Assembly (NCBI GenBank): GCA_027024125.1
Contig: JALVSV010000040.1
Coordinates: forward strand, 1-20,846
Direction of reading: 5' to 3'
Source of the DNA: Methylothermaceae bacterium
GTDB taxonomy: Bacteria > Pseudomonadota > Gammaproteobacteria > Methylococcales > Methylothermaceae
DNA: 20,846 nt
The position numbers and the translations under genes are program-made. The number at the start of each line of letters is the position of its first letter. Positions within the stretch are counted from its first letter, which is position 1. The notes beneath the pieces were generated by a model. That model ran no database searches. It saw only the letters and a program-made list of their open reading frames with translations, and was not told the DNA's origin. Positions 8,697 through 14,953 of the stretch are shown here, in pieces.

Positions 8697-8963
8697 CAGG
8701 GCTCCGTCATCTAATCAGGCCGGGGCAGGTGGTCTGCTTCGAAAAACGCCGTGAATACTTTCTTGCTATGCAGTCCTGCTGCGCAAGAAAGCCCTGCCCA
8801 AACTTCCCTGTTTGGGCGCTCGCCCGCCTGCGAAAGTTCACTGGACTTTCGGTCCGGACTCGCCCCTGTAGGCTCCACGCCGGCCTCCCTGCCGGCGAGG
8901 CTTTCGAATCAGACCACCTGCCCCTTCATTCAATCCGTTACGTGTTTGAATGACGTGATCCTG
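8697..8963 (-). mobile_element. Miniature inverted-repeat element, full-length (copy 2)
   Basis: 267 bp, in the same orientation as copy 1 and inverted relative to copy 3. The outer ends are CAGGGCTCCGTCATCTA on the left and GACGTGATCCTG on the right. The 23-nt subterminal arms are at 8722-8744 and 8902-8924 and pair with one mismatch. The interior carries the four hairpins described under copy 3, partly with sequence changes that keep pairing. Flanking direct repeats are TGTATTCCCA at 8687-8696 and CGTATTCCCA at 8964-8973 (9 of 10), a target-site duplication. The insertion lies between two divergent promoters, 80 nt upstream of the GDSL start. Confidence 0.9.
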
Positions 8964-8974
8964 CGTATTCCCAA

Positions 8975-8995
8975 GATTGTTGCTGCCCAACAATC
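8975..8995. promoter_or_regulatory. Perfect 8-5-8 dyad, likely operator of the ferritin cluster
   Basis: GATTGTTG at 8975-8982 and CAACAATC at 8988-8995 are exact inverted repeats around a 5-nt spacer. A short T-rich stretch and the hexamers TATCAT (9006) and TAGAAT (9011) follow, so the dyad would overlap the -35 zone of the next operon. The cognate regulator is unknown. No T-run follows, which argues against a terminator. Confidence 0.5.
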
Positions 8996-9066
8996 AAAAG
9001 GGGTTTATCATAGAATTTCACCGTTTCCCCACAAGAACCAACAAAAACAGATTTAAGGAGGTTCCA

Positions 9067-9534
9067 ATGAGTTCTCTGAATCAGCAAAAAGTCATCGAGT
9101 TGCTCAATCGGATCCTTGAGCTGGAACTGGCGGGGGTGGTCCGTTACACCCATTATTCATTCATGATCTACGGCTACAGTCGTATCCCCATCGTCTCCTG
9201 GATGCGTGAGCAGGCACAGGAATCCCTGGGGCATGCCCAGGAGGCAGGAGAGTTGGTGACTCACTTCGGCGGTCATCCTTCTTTGGGTATCGGCCCGCTC
9301 CTGGAAACTCACAAACACGATATCGGTGATATCTTACGAGAATCGCTGGAGCACGAAACCGAAAGCCTGAAAACCTATCAGCAGCTTCTCGACCTGGTGG
9401 CTGGTCAGTCAGTACTGCTCGAAGAATATGCGCGCCGCATGATCGCAGCCGAGGAACTGCATCTGGGTGAAGTGGACAAGATGCTGAGAAAACCGGGCTC
9501 CATCAATACCTTTTCCGAGGCCCAATCCTCGTGA
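9067..9534 (+). CDS. Ferritin-like / bacterioferritin-family protein
   Basis: Four-helix-bundle protein of 155 residues, the length of bacterioferritin, likely an iron-storing or oxidant-protective nanocage or a small di-iron protein. Candidate di-iron ligands are Glu18 in the first helix, Glu52 and His56 (QESLGHAQE) in the second, Glu95 or Glu97 in the third and the ExxH pair Glu129/His132 (AAEELH) in the fourth. The second-helix spacing is ExxxH rather than the ExxH of E. coli Bfr, so this is a divergent branch. The haem-ligand Met of Bfr is not evident. The ATG at 9067 has a near-perfect AAGGAGGT. It heads a cluster of three genes that all have strong ribosome sites. Confidence 0.8.
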   Translation: MSSLNQQKVIELLNRILELELAGVVRYTHYSFMIYGYSRIPIVSWMREQAQESLGHAQEAGELVTHFGGHPSLGIGPLLETHKHDIGDILRESLEHETESLKTYQQLLDLVAGQSVLLEEYARRMIAAEELHLGEVDKMLRKPGSINTFSEAQSS

Positions 9535-9567
9535 TTTGTCAATGGTTATAGCTTAGGAGGTAACAAT

Positions 9568-9840
9568 ATGCTAGGTGGCATCATAGCAATTGCAGTGGCT
9601 GTTTGGTTCTATCGTACCGCCGAATCGATCGGCAACCCCACCCCGCTCCAATGGGGGGTCATTGGGGTAGCGGTCTATTACGGTGTCTTGGCTGCTTGGA
9701 CCGTGTTCGCAAATACTCCTTTTATGGAAGAATTCCACCACACCAGTAAAACCATTGGCATCATCGTCCATTATCTGGGGATTGTTTTTGGATTGGCGTT
9801 GGCCTGGTGGGTTCGCAGGCGCTGGCTGCTGAAAGCTTGA
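9568..9840 (+). CDS. Small inner-membrane protein, three helices, unknown function
   Basis: 90 residues with three hydrophobic segments, about 2-15, 28-48 and 62-82, followed by a basic tail (WVRRRWLLKA) that should stay in the cytoplasm. The loop between helices two and three contains TPFMEEFHHTSK, with two adjacent His that might touch metal. A strong TAGGAGGT precedes the ATG. I do not recognise the family. Placement 33 nt after a ferritin-like gene suggests co-expression and possibly a link to metal or stress handling, but that is inference from context only. Confidence 0.7.
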   Translation: MLGGIIAIAVAVWFYRTAESIGNPTPLQWGVIGVAVYYGVLAAWTVFANTPFMEEFHHTSKTIGIIVHYLGIVFGLALAWWVRRRWLLKA

Positions 9841-9881
9841 TTCGATACCCTCTCTTCCACCAAATCACATGAGGTGTGGGC

Positions 9882-10088
9882 ATGAACGAAGAAACGATGA
9901 ACATGGAGATGAGGAAAGTCCTGAAAAAATTTGGCGTCACCTCACAACAGCAGATCGAACACGCCATATTCAAAGCTGTGGAGGAAGGCAGGCTGACAGG
10001 ATCGGAAACCCTGGATGTCATATTGACCTTGGAGATTCCAGGGCTTGATCTGACACACACAGTCAAGGGTACAATAAAACTTGAATGA
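9882..10088 (+). CDS. Small DUF6494-like protein
   Basis: 68 residues from the ATG at 9882, which sits 5 nt after GAGGTG; an in-frame GTG at 9876 lies inside that ribosome site and is less likely. The sequence (N-terminal NEETMNMEMRKVLKKFGVTS, then QQQIEHAI, and a C-terminal beta-like LTHTVKGTIKLE) resembles the proteobacterial DUF6494 family by recall. The function is unknown. It is soluble, mostly helical at the N-terminus and strand-rich at the C-terminus, and the last gene before a strong stem-loop. Confidence 0.75.
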   Translation: MNEETMNMEMRKVLKKFGVTSQQQIEHAIFKAVEEGRLTGSETLDVILTLEIPGLDLTHTVKGTIKLE

Positions 10089-10092
10089 CTCA

Positions 10093-10130
10093 AGGGCGGG
10101 TAATTCTTCAACAATCGAATTACCCGCCCT
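10093..10130. terminator. Strong stem-loop between convergent genes
   Basis: A 14-bp perfect stem (AGGGCGGGTAATTC at 10093-10106 against 10117-10130) with a 10-nt loop, lying between the 3' ends of the DUF6494-like gene and the reductase gene. There is no T-run on either side, so termination may be weak or Rho-assisted. It can also act as an mRNA 3' stabiliser for both strands. Confidence 0.7.
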
Positions 10131-10167
10131 GCTTGTGGAAACTTAGGAATCCAGAGATACGGGTGCG

Positions 10168-11121
10168 TTAAGCCGCTGGCAGGAATGGATCGGTATAGAT
10201 ATCCCGGACACTGGTTCCAGACAGAAAACAACCGCGTTGAGCCGATTTGACCATATCCGGGTTGCCACACAGGAACACCCGCCAGCCTTTCAAATCAGGA
10301 TGTTCTGCCAAGGCAATTTCAACTGCCCTGCCAGACCTTACCCCTTCGATGGCCGGACCTCTTGACAGACAGGGGACATAGCTGAAATTGGAATGTTCCG
10401 AGGACAGTCTTTCCAATTCCTCCTGTAAATACAATCCTTCAGGTGTGGAACTCCCGTGATAAAGCCGGATATCTCCCTCGTGACCGTGTGTCAGCGCATC
10501 CCTCAGGATTCCATACAAGGGGGCCAATCCCGTGCCCGTTCCTATCATAAGGATGGGTTGCTCTGGCAGACCTTCCGTGTAGAAACATTCCCCTTGCGCC
10601 GGACCGATTTCCACCCGGTTCCCCTCTGTCAACCGTTGAAAAATCCAGCGGCTGAACAACCCGCCGGGAACCCGGCGGATATGTAGCTCCAGGAAAGGTT
10701 CATTCGGCAAACTCGCCAGAGAATAACTGCGCGTTTGGTCAGCGTGAAACAGATTGAGAAACTGACCAGGATGATACTGGAAACCTTCCGGCACCGACAA
10801 TCTTAGCCTGACGACTTCGGGTGTCAATCGCTCAAGTGAAACCACTTCTGCCTGGAAATTCTCTTTTGCCGGAATCTTGATCACAAGATCATTCTGCGGC
10901 TGGCACTGGCAAGCGAGAAAATAGTTTTGCACCCGCAGGGTTTCTTTCAATCCCTTCTGTGCTTCTTCCGGCAGATCCCCCTCCGACTGGAGCATGCAGC
11001 TTTGGCAGACGCCAGCCTGACATCCATAGTTCACCTCGACATCATGTCTGAGAAGGCATTCAAGCACCGATTCCTCTTCTCTGAGAGGAAGAATCCTGCC
11101 ATCGAGGATAAGCCTTGCCAT
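10168..11121 (-). CDS. 2Fe-2S ferredoxin-FAD-NAD(P)H oxidoreductase
   Basis: Electron-transfer reductase of 317 residues, built like methane monooxygenase component C or CDP-deoxyglucoseen reductase. Order: a plant-type ferredoxin domain (1-85) with Cys34, Cys39, Cys42 and Cys71 as cluster ligands; an FAD domain (about 88-185) with RSYSLAS at 131-137; and an NAD(P) domain with GTGTGLAPL at 194-202 and FLCGNPDMV near the end. Its ATG overlaps the stop of the truncated-haemoglobin gene by 1 nt (TGATG), so the two are translated together. The pair would reproduce, as separate chains, the haem and reductase halves of flavohaemoglobin. The likely role is reducing the globin for NO dioxygenation. 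Confidence 0.9.
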   Translation of the reverse strand: MARLILDGRILPLREEESVLECLLRHDVEVNYGCQAGVCQSCMLQSEGDLPEEAQKGLKETLRVQNYFLACQCQPQNDLVIKIPAKENFQAEVVSLERLTPEVVRLRLSVPEGFQYHPGQFLNLFHADQTRSYSLASLPNEPFLELHIRRVPGGLFSRWIFQRLTEGNRVEIGPAQGECFYTEGLPEQPILMIGTGTGLAPLYGILRDALTHGHEGDIRLYHGSSTPEGLYLQEELERLSSEHSNFSYVPCLSRGPAIEGVRSGRAVEIALAEHPDLKGWRVFLCGNPDMVKSAQRGCFLSGTSVRDIYTDPFLPAA

Positions 11122-11489
11122 CAGCGGTTCAGCACATCGTCTCTGGCCGACTCTGCGATATCGATGACCTGCTGGATCAACTCGGGAGCCACGTTCAATT
11201 CCTCCAGGGTTGCGCGTAAGTTTTCCAGTACCGCATCCACATGGGAATCGTTCAATCCTCTTTCGACCAAATGTTTGTGTCCTTCCCGCATATCCTTGCC
11301 GGTGTAATGGCTTGGTCCACCAAACGCCATGGTCAGGAATGCCTTCTGTTTGGCTGCCTGTTGTTCCATATCCACGCCATCGAAAAACTGATTGATGCGG
11401 TCATCGGCCAGAACTTTACGATAGAAAATATCGACGGCAGCATCGACAGCCGCTTCGCCACCAAGCTTCTCATACAGGGACTGGGCCAT
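11121..11489 (-). CDS. Truncated haemoglobin, group I (TrHbN-like)
   Basis: 122 residues with the 2-on-2 globin pattern: SLYEKLGG start, Tyr23 at the B10 position (IFYRK), GGPSHYTGKDM after helix E, and the proximal His71 in REGHKHL. B10 Tyr together with the context below fits NO dioxygenase activity. I choose the ATG at 11489, 7 nt after GAGGAG, over the in-frame TTG at 11495. It lies directly before the ferredoxin reductase gene and is divergent from an NsrR-type regulator, with an NsrR-like operator about 70 nt upstream. Oxygen handling is an alternative role. Confidence 0.9.
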   Translation of the reverse strand: MAQSLYEKLGGEAAVDAAVDIFYRKVLADDRINQFFDGVDMEQQAAKQKAFLTMAFGGPSHYTGKDMREGHKHLVERGLNDSHVDAVLENLRATLEELNVAPELIQQVIDIAESARDDVLNR

Positions 11490-11555
11490 ATACAAACTCC
11501 TCTTGTTGAGTCAGTGTTAAAATCATTCAGCCAACTTAAACATTAGCAACCATTA

Positions 11556-11578
11556 AAGATGTATTCTATATACATGTT
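11556..11578. promoter_or_regulatory. NsrR-type operator
   Basis: A 23-bp imperfect palindrome, AAGATGTAT at 11556-11564 and ATACATGTT at 11570-11578, that matches the known NsrR consensus (AAGATGYATTT, one base, AAATRCATCTT) in 18 or more of the defined positions. It lies between the divergent globin and regulator genes, 32 nt before the regulator start, so it could serve both promoters and autoregulation. Confidence 0.82.
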
Positions 11579-11609
11579 ATAGAAAATCAAGCCTTCGTCT
11601 GAGGCAGCG

Positions 11610-12062
11610 ATGCAACTCACCACGTTTACTGACCTTGCCTTTAGGCTGCTGATCTACTTGGCCCTGGAACCCCAGCGCTTTGCTACCATCGCTGAAATCG
11701 CTGACTACTTCGGTGTTTCCCGCAACCACATGGGCAAAGTAGCCCACCGTCTGGGGCAAGGTGGGTTCGTCACCACGATACGGGGCAAAGGAGGGGGACT
11801 GAAATTGGCCCGCAATTCCCATGAAATCAGATTGGGTGAAATCGTCCGCTGGATGGAACCAGGACTGTCTCTGGTGGAATGTCAACTACAAGGAACGGGA
11901 ACGAAGTGTCGGGCCGCCCCCAGTTGCAGCCTGAATACCCTCTTGGAAAAAGCACTGGCTTCCTTCCTTGCCACCCTCGATGAGCACACGCTGGCAGATG
12001 CCATACCATCCGATTTGGAAACACCGACAGACTTGAAGGTGGATCCGGGAGACAACCGTTGA
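11610..12062 (+). CDS. nsrR: Rrf2-family nitric oxide sensor, NsrR-like
   Basis: 150-residue transcriptional repressor. The N-terminal winged helix-turn-helix (MQLTTFTDLAFRLLIYLAL, then ISR-like VSRNHMGKVAHRL) is closely NsrR-like, with Asp8, the proposed cluster ligand, in place. Three cysteines, Cys91, Cys100 and Cys106, would hold an Fe-S cluster that NO destroys. In E. coli NsrR the spacing is four then five residues between the Cys; here it is eight then five, an insertion of four. The ATG at 11610 follows a GAGG. It sits 32 nt downstream of the operator above and divergent from globin and reductase genes, which gives a self-contained NO-response module. Confidence 0.88.
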   Translation: MQLTTFTDLAFRLLIYLALEPQRFATIAEIADYFGVSRNHMGKVAHRLGQGGFVTTIRGKGGGLKLARNSHEIRLGEIVRWMEPGLSLVECQLQGTGTKCRAAPSCSLNTLLEKALASFLATLDEHTLADAIPSDLETPTDLKVDPGDNR

Positions 12063-12124
12063 AACTTGTCCGTTTGAGCAGGTAAGCGTAGGCTATTGGG
12101 AAATTCAATGTTTCCGGAGATGAG

Positions 12125-13477
12125 ATGAGACTGCAATGGATGATGCTGACATTGCTATGGTGTCTGGGAACCACAACAACGATTTCAGCCAGCGAAAAGA
12201 GTGCGGTCCAGCTGGATATCGAAGGTGCCATCGGCCCAGCCACTACAGACTATGTCAAACGCAGCTTCTCACGGGCCATCGACTTGGGCACAGCATTGCT
12301 GATCCTGCGTATCGACACACCGGGTGGATTGGATCTGTCGATGCGCGAGATCATCAAGCAGATCATCGCCTCGCCAATCCCGGTCGTAGCCTACGTTGCA
12401 CCCAGCGGAGCCCGGGCCGCCAGCGCTGGCACCTATATCGTCTATGCCTCCCACGTGGCCGCCATGGCGCCTGCCACCAGCATAGGAGCGGCCACCCCGG
12501 TCCAGCTGGCAGGCCCAGGCGCCCCGCCCCCCTCTTCGGGAAAAGAAAAAGACCAGGCTGACAGGAAGGCAACCAGGCCTGCTGGCAGCGACATGAAACG
12601 CAAGATGGTCAACGACGCCGTCGCCTATATCAAAGGCTTGGCAAAAATGCGAGGGCGCAATGCCGAATGGGCCGAAAAGGCGGTACGCGAAGCAGCCACC
12701 CTCACCGCCGAAGAGGCACTCAATCTCAAGGTCATCGATATTATGGCCACCGACGTCGGTGATCTACTGAGCCAATTGGATGGCAGGAAAGTCAGAGTAC
12801 TGGGACAGGAAATCACCCTCGAAACCGAAGGCATGGTACTGCAACGGATGGAGCCTGACTGGCGCAGCCGGCTGCTGGCGGTCCTGACCGACCCCAATAT
12901 CGCCTATATTCTGATGCTTCTCGGTATCTACGGGCTGATCTTCGAGTTTTCCAATCCCGGCGCCATCGTCCCAGGGGTCCTGGGAAGTATCTGCCTGTTG
13001 ATGGCGTTGTTCGCCTTCCAGGTACTGCCCATCAACTATGCCGGCCTGGCGCTGATTCTTCTGGGAGTCGCCCTGATGGTGGCCGAAGCCTTCGTACCCA
13101 GTTTCGGTATTCTTGGTATCGGTGGGGTCGCAGCCTTTACCCTGGGCTCGATTCTGTTGACAGACACCGGCATTCCGGGCTTTGGCATCGACCTGGAACT
13201 GATCCTGGGTTTTGCCATCACCTCGGCGCTGCTGTTCGTACTGGGTTTGGGAATGATTCTCAAGGCACGGCGCAAACCCGTGTTCACTGGAACCGAGGAA
13301 CTGCTCCATGAACCTGCCGTGGCGCTGGAGGATTTTGACCGGGAAGGCTGGGTACGACTGCATAGTGAACGCTGGCGCGCCATCGCCGACCGGCCGGTCA
13401 GGCGCGGGGATCGCCTGAAAGTCACCGCCGTCGAAGGCTTGACCGTTCACGTTACCCCAATGGATTCTCGTTCATAA
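12125..13477 (+). CDS. nfeD: NfeD family membrane serine protease
   Basis: 450-residue membrane-bound ClpP-class protease, long NfeD type. Order: a signal peptide (about 1-22); a periplasmic protease domain with the SGARAASAGTYI motif, nucleophile Ser100, and a likely catalytic Lys near 160 (RKMVNDAVAYIK); then four or more transmembrane segments (about 255-385); and a C-terminal OB-fold NfeD domain (about 395-450). A Pro/Lys-rich insert (about 130-157) separates nucleophile and lysine. By analogy with archaeal 1510-N it cleaves the hydrophobic tail of its slipin partner, which lies immediately downstream here. The ATG at 12125 follows GGAG. It is likely co-transcribed with the slipin gene. 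Confidence 0.93.
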   Translation: MRLQWMMLTLLWCLGTTTTISASEKSAVQLDIEGAIGPATTDYVKRSFSRAIDLGTALLILRIDTPGGLDLSMREIIKQIIASPIPVVAYVAPSGARAASAGTYIVYASHVAAMAPATSIGAATPVQLAGPGAPPPSSGKEKDQADRKATRPAGSDMKRKMVNDAVAYIKGLAKMRGRNAEWAEKAVREAATLTAEEALNLKVIDIMATDVGDLLSQLDGRKVRVLGQEITLETEGMVLQRMEPDWRSRLLAVLTDPNIAYILMLLGIYGLIFEFSNPGAIVPGVLGSICLLMALFAFQVLPINYAGLALILLGVALMVAEAFVPSFGILGIGGVAAFTLGSILLTDTGIPGFGIDLELILGFAITSALLFVLGLGMILKARRKPVFTGTEELLHEPAVALEDFDREGWVRLHSERWRAIADRPVRRGDRLKVTAVEGLTVHVTPMDSRS

Positions 13478-13610
13478 TATAACGAGAACCGGTTTGTCAC
13501 ATGGAAGTGACGGCATTTTCAATGGTGAATGGCCATGGAAAATGTGTGGACCGGGAAAATCACATTTTCCCGGCCCGCTCCATAAAGGTCCCATGGAAGG
13601 GCGTTTATGG
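13465..13610 (+). repeat. Run of stem-loops at the nfeD-slipin junction
   Basis: Four hairpins in 146 nt: TTCTCGTT/AACGAGAA at 13465-13488 over the nfeD stop; 13514-13525 against 13533-13544 (12 pairs, one mismatch); CCGGGAAAAT-CAC-ATTTTCCCGG at 13551-13573 (10 perfect pairs); and CCATAAA/TTTATGG at 13580-13586/13604-13610. None is followed by a T-run. They could protect or process the mRNA or act as an attenuator between the two genes. Confidence 0.6.
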
Positions 13611-13637
13611 AAGATCAATAACTAGCGAGGAAACCCC

Positions 13638-14393
13638 ATGAATGCATTGATCGTCGTCATCGTCCTGTTGTTGCTGTTCCTGCTCAGCGCCATCCGGATC
13701 CTGTGGGAATATGAGCGTGGTGTCATCTTCCTGCTCGGACGCTTCTACAAGGTCAAGGGACCGGGGATCATCATCGTGATCCCCTTCATCCAGCGCATGG
13801 TGCGGGTAGACATGCGCACCGTGGTCATGGACGTGCCACGCCAGGACGTGATCTCACGCGACAACGTTTCAGTACGTGTGGATGCAGTGGTCTATTTTCG
13901 TGTGGTCGGACCGGAGAGAGCCATCATCCAGGTGGAAAACTTCTACGATGCCACCAGTCAGCTGGCCCAGACCACTCTGCGTTCGGTGCTCGGCCAGCAC
14001 GAACTGGATGAAATGCTGGCTGAAAGAGAAAAACTCAATACTGATGTCCAGGCCATTCTCGACGCCCAGACCGATTCCTGGGGTATCAAGGTCATCAACG
14101 TGGAGATCAAACGGGTTGATCTGGACGAGAGCATGATCCGGGCCATCGCCCGCCAGGCCGAGGCAGAACGCGAACGGCGCGCCAAAATCATCCACGCCGA
14201 GGGGGAAATGCAGGCTGCCGAAAAACTGCTGGAAGCCGCCCGTACACTCTCCAAAGAGCGTCAGGCCATTCTGCTGCGTTACCTGCAGACATTGATCGAG
14301 ATCGCCGGGGACAAATCCAACACCATTGTCTTCCCCCTGCCCATCGAAATGCTCAACCTGATTGACAAGTCACTGCAATCCAAGGATCAATGA
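13638..14393 (+). CDS. Slipin / stomatin-like SPFH protein
   Basis: 251-residue membrane scaffold. Seen: an N-terminal hydrophobic anchor (about 3-22); the SPFH domain (about 28-185), with the stomatin signature [11 protein letters not shown] and IISRD-type VISRDNVSV; then an alanine/glutamate-rich coiled coil (about 170-215, [20 protein letters not shown]). Paired with nfeD, this is the classic STOPP arrangement thought to organise membrane microdomains and stress responses. A GAGGAAA precedes the ATG. It overlaps the next gene by 4 nt (ATGA). Confidence 0.93.
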   Translation: MNALIVVIVLLLLFLLSAIRILWEYERGVIFLLGRFYKVKGPGIIIVIPFIQRMVRVDMRTVVMDVPRQDVISRDNVSVRVDAVVYFRVVGPERAIIQVENFYDATSQLAQTTLRSVLGQHELDEMLAEREKLNTDVQAILDAQTDSWGIKVINVEIKRVDLDESMIRAIARQAEAERERRAKIIHAEGEMQAAEKLLEAARTLSKERQAILLRYLQTLIEIAGDKSNTIVFPLPIEMLNLIDKSLQSKDQ

Positions 14394-14845
14394 TTGTGGT
14401 ACTGCAACGGGTCACAGGGGCCGAGGTAACCGTGGCCGGTGAGCCTGTGGGTGGAATCGACACCGGATTGGTGATCCTGGCGGCAATAGAAAAGGGGGAC
14501 ACCGAAAAGCAGACCAGGAGGATGGCGGAACGCGTCCTGGGCTACCGGGTGTTTCCCGACAGCGAAGGCAGGATGAATCTGAGCGTAACCGACATCGATG
14601 GCGGACTCCTTCTGGTCCCCCAGTTCACTCTGGCCGCCGACACCCGCAAGGGATCACGCCCCAGCTTTACACCGGCCGCCGCCCCTGAAACAGGACAAAG
14701 GCTGTTCAAGGCCTTCGTGGAGGCATGTCGCGTACATCACCGCAAGGTGGAGACCGGCAGGTTCGGCGCCAGCATGCAGGTCAGCCTGGTCAATGACGGG
14801 CCGGTGACTTTCATCCTCAGAAGCAGGACAGACAGGGACCGATGA
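14390..14845 (+). CDS. dtd: D-aminoacyl-tRNA deacylase
   Basis: Hydrolyses D-amino acids mischarged onto tRNA. The 151-residue protein shows the two family motifs, but the first is changed: PQFTLAADT near 77-85, where most Dtd have SQFTLAAD. The second, NDGPVTF, is normal (Gly-cisPro motif near 137-140). The N-terminal [15 protein letters not shown] is typical. It is translationally coupled to the slipin gene. The Ser-to-Pro change lies next to the active site and may be neutral or lower activity. The C-terminal few residues (RTDRDR) extend past the usual end. Confidence 0.93.
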   Translation: MIVVLQRVTGAEVTVAGEPVGGIDTGLVILAAIEKGDTEKQTRRMAERVLGYRVFPDSEGRMNLSVTDIDGGLLLVPQFTLAADTRKGSRPSFTPAAAPETGQRLFKAFVEACRVHHRKVETGRFGASMQVSLVNDGPVTFILRSRTDRDR

Positions 14846-14953
14846 AAACCACTCAAATGCAAAACAGGAAAATCGCAGCAGCCCCGACGCAACTTTTTTC
14901 TCGTTCCTGACACTCACCGATGAAGGTCGAATTAATATTTTTCAGGAAACCGC

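Larger units (their letters stand above)
8618..9066. other. Spacer between GDSL gene and ferritin gene
   Basis: 449 bp without a supported gene. A full 267-bp copy of the miniature element fills the centre (8697-8963). On its right lie a perfect 8-5-8 dyad (8975-8995), possible -10 hexamers and the ribosome site of the ferritin-like gene. Reading frames that cross the repeat are rejected as coding. Confidence 0.6.

Noticed and set aside
8618..8710. N-terminal extension of the GDSL gene to 8710
   Set aside because: It would start inside the mobile element and hide the signal peptide and lipobox that start at 8617.
8729..9056. Open frames inside and beyond element copy 2, and a matching one at 17112-17351 (minus)
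   Set aside because: They are the same translated repeat in two places. The similarity comes from the DNA element, whose hairpins explain the composition; no ribosome sites.
10093..10130. Stem-loop as a riboswitch or sRNA
   Set aside because: A single perfect stem between convergent 3' ends with no conserved loop motif is better explained as a termination or stability element.
14846..14953. HrpL-type box upstream of the effector cluster
   Set aside because: No GGAACC with a CCAC at the right spacing is present; only an AT-rich stretch near 14930.
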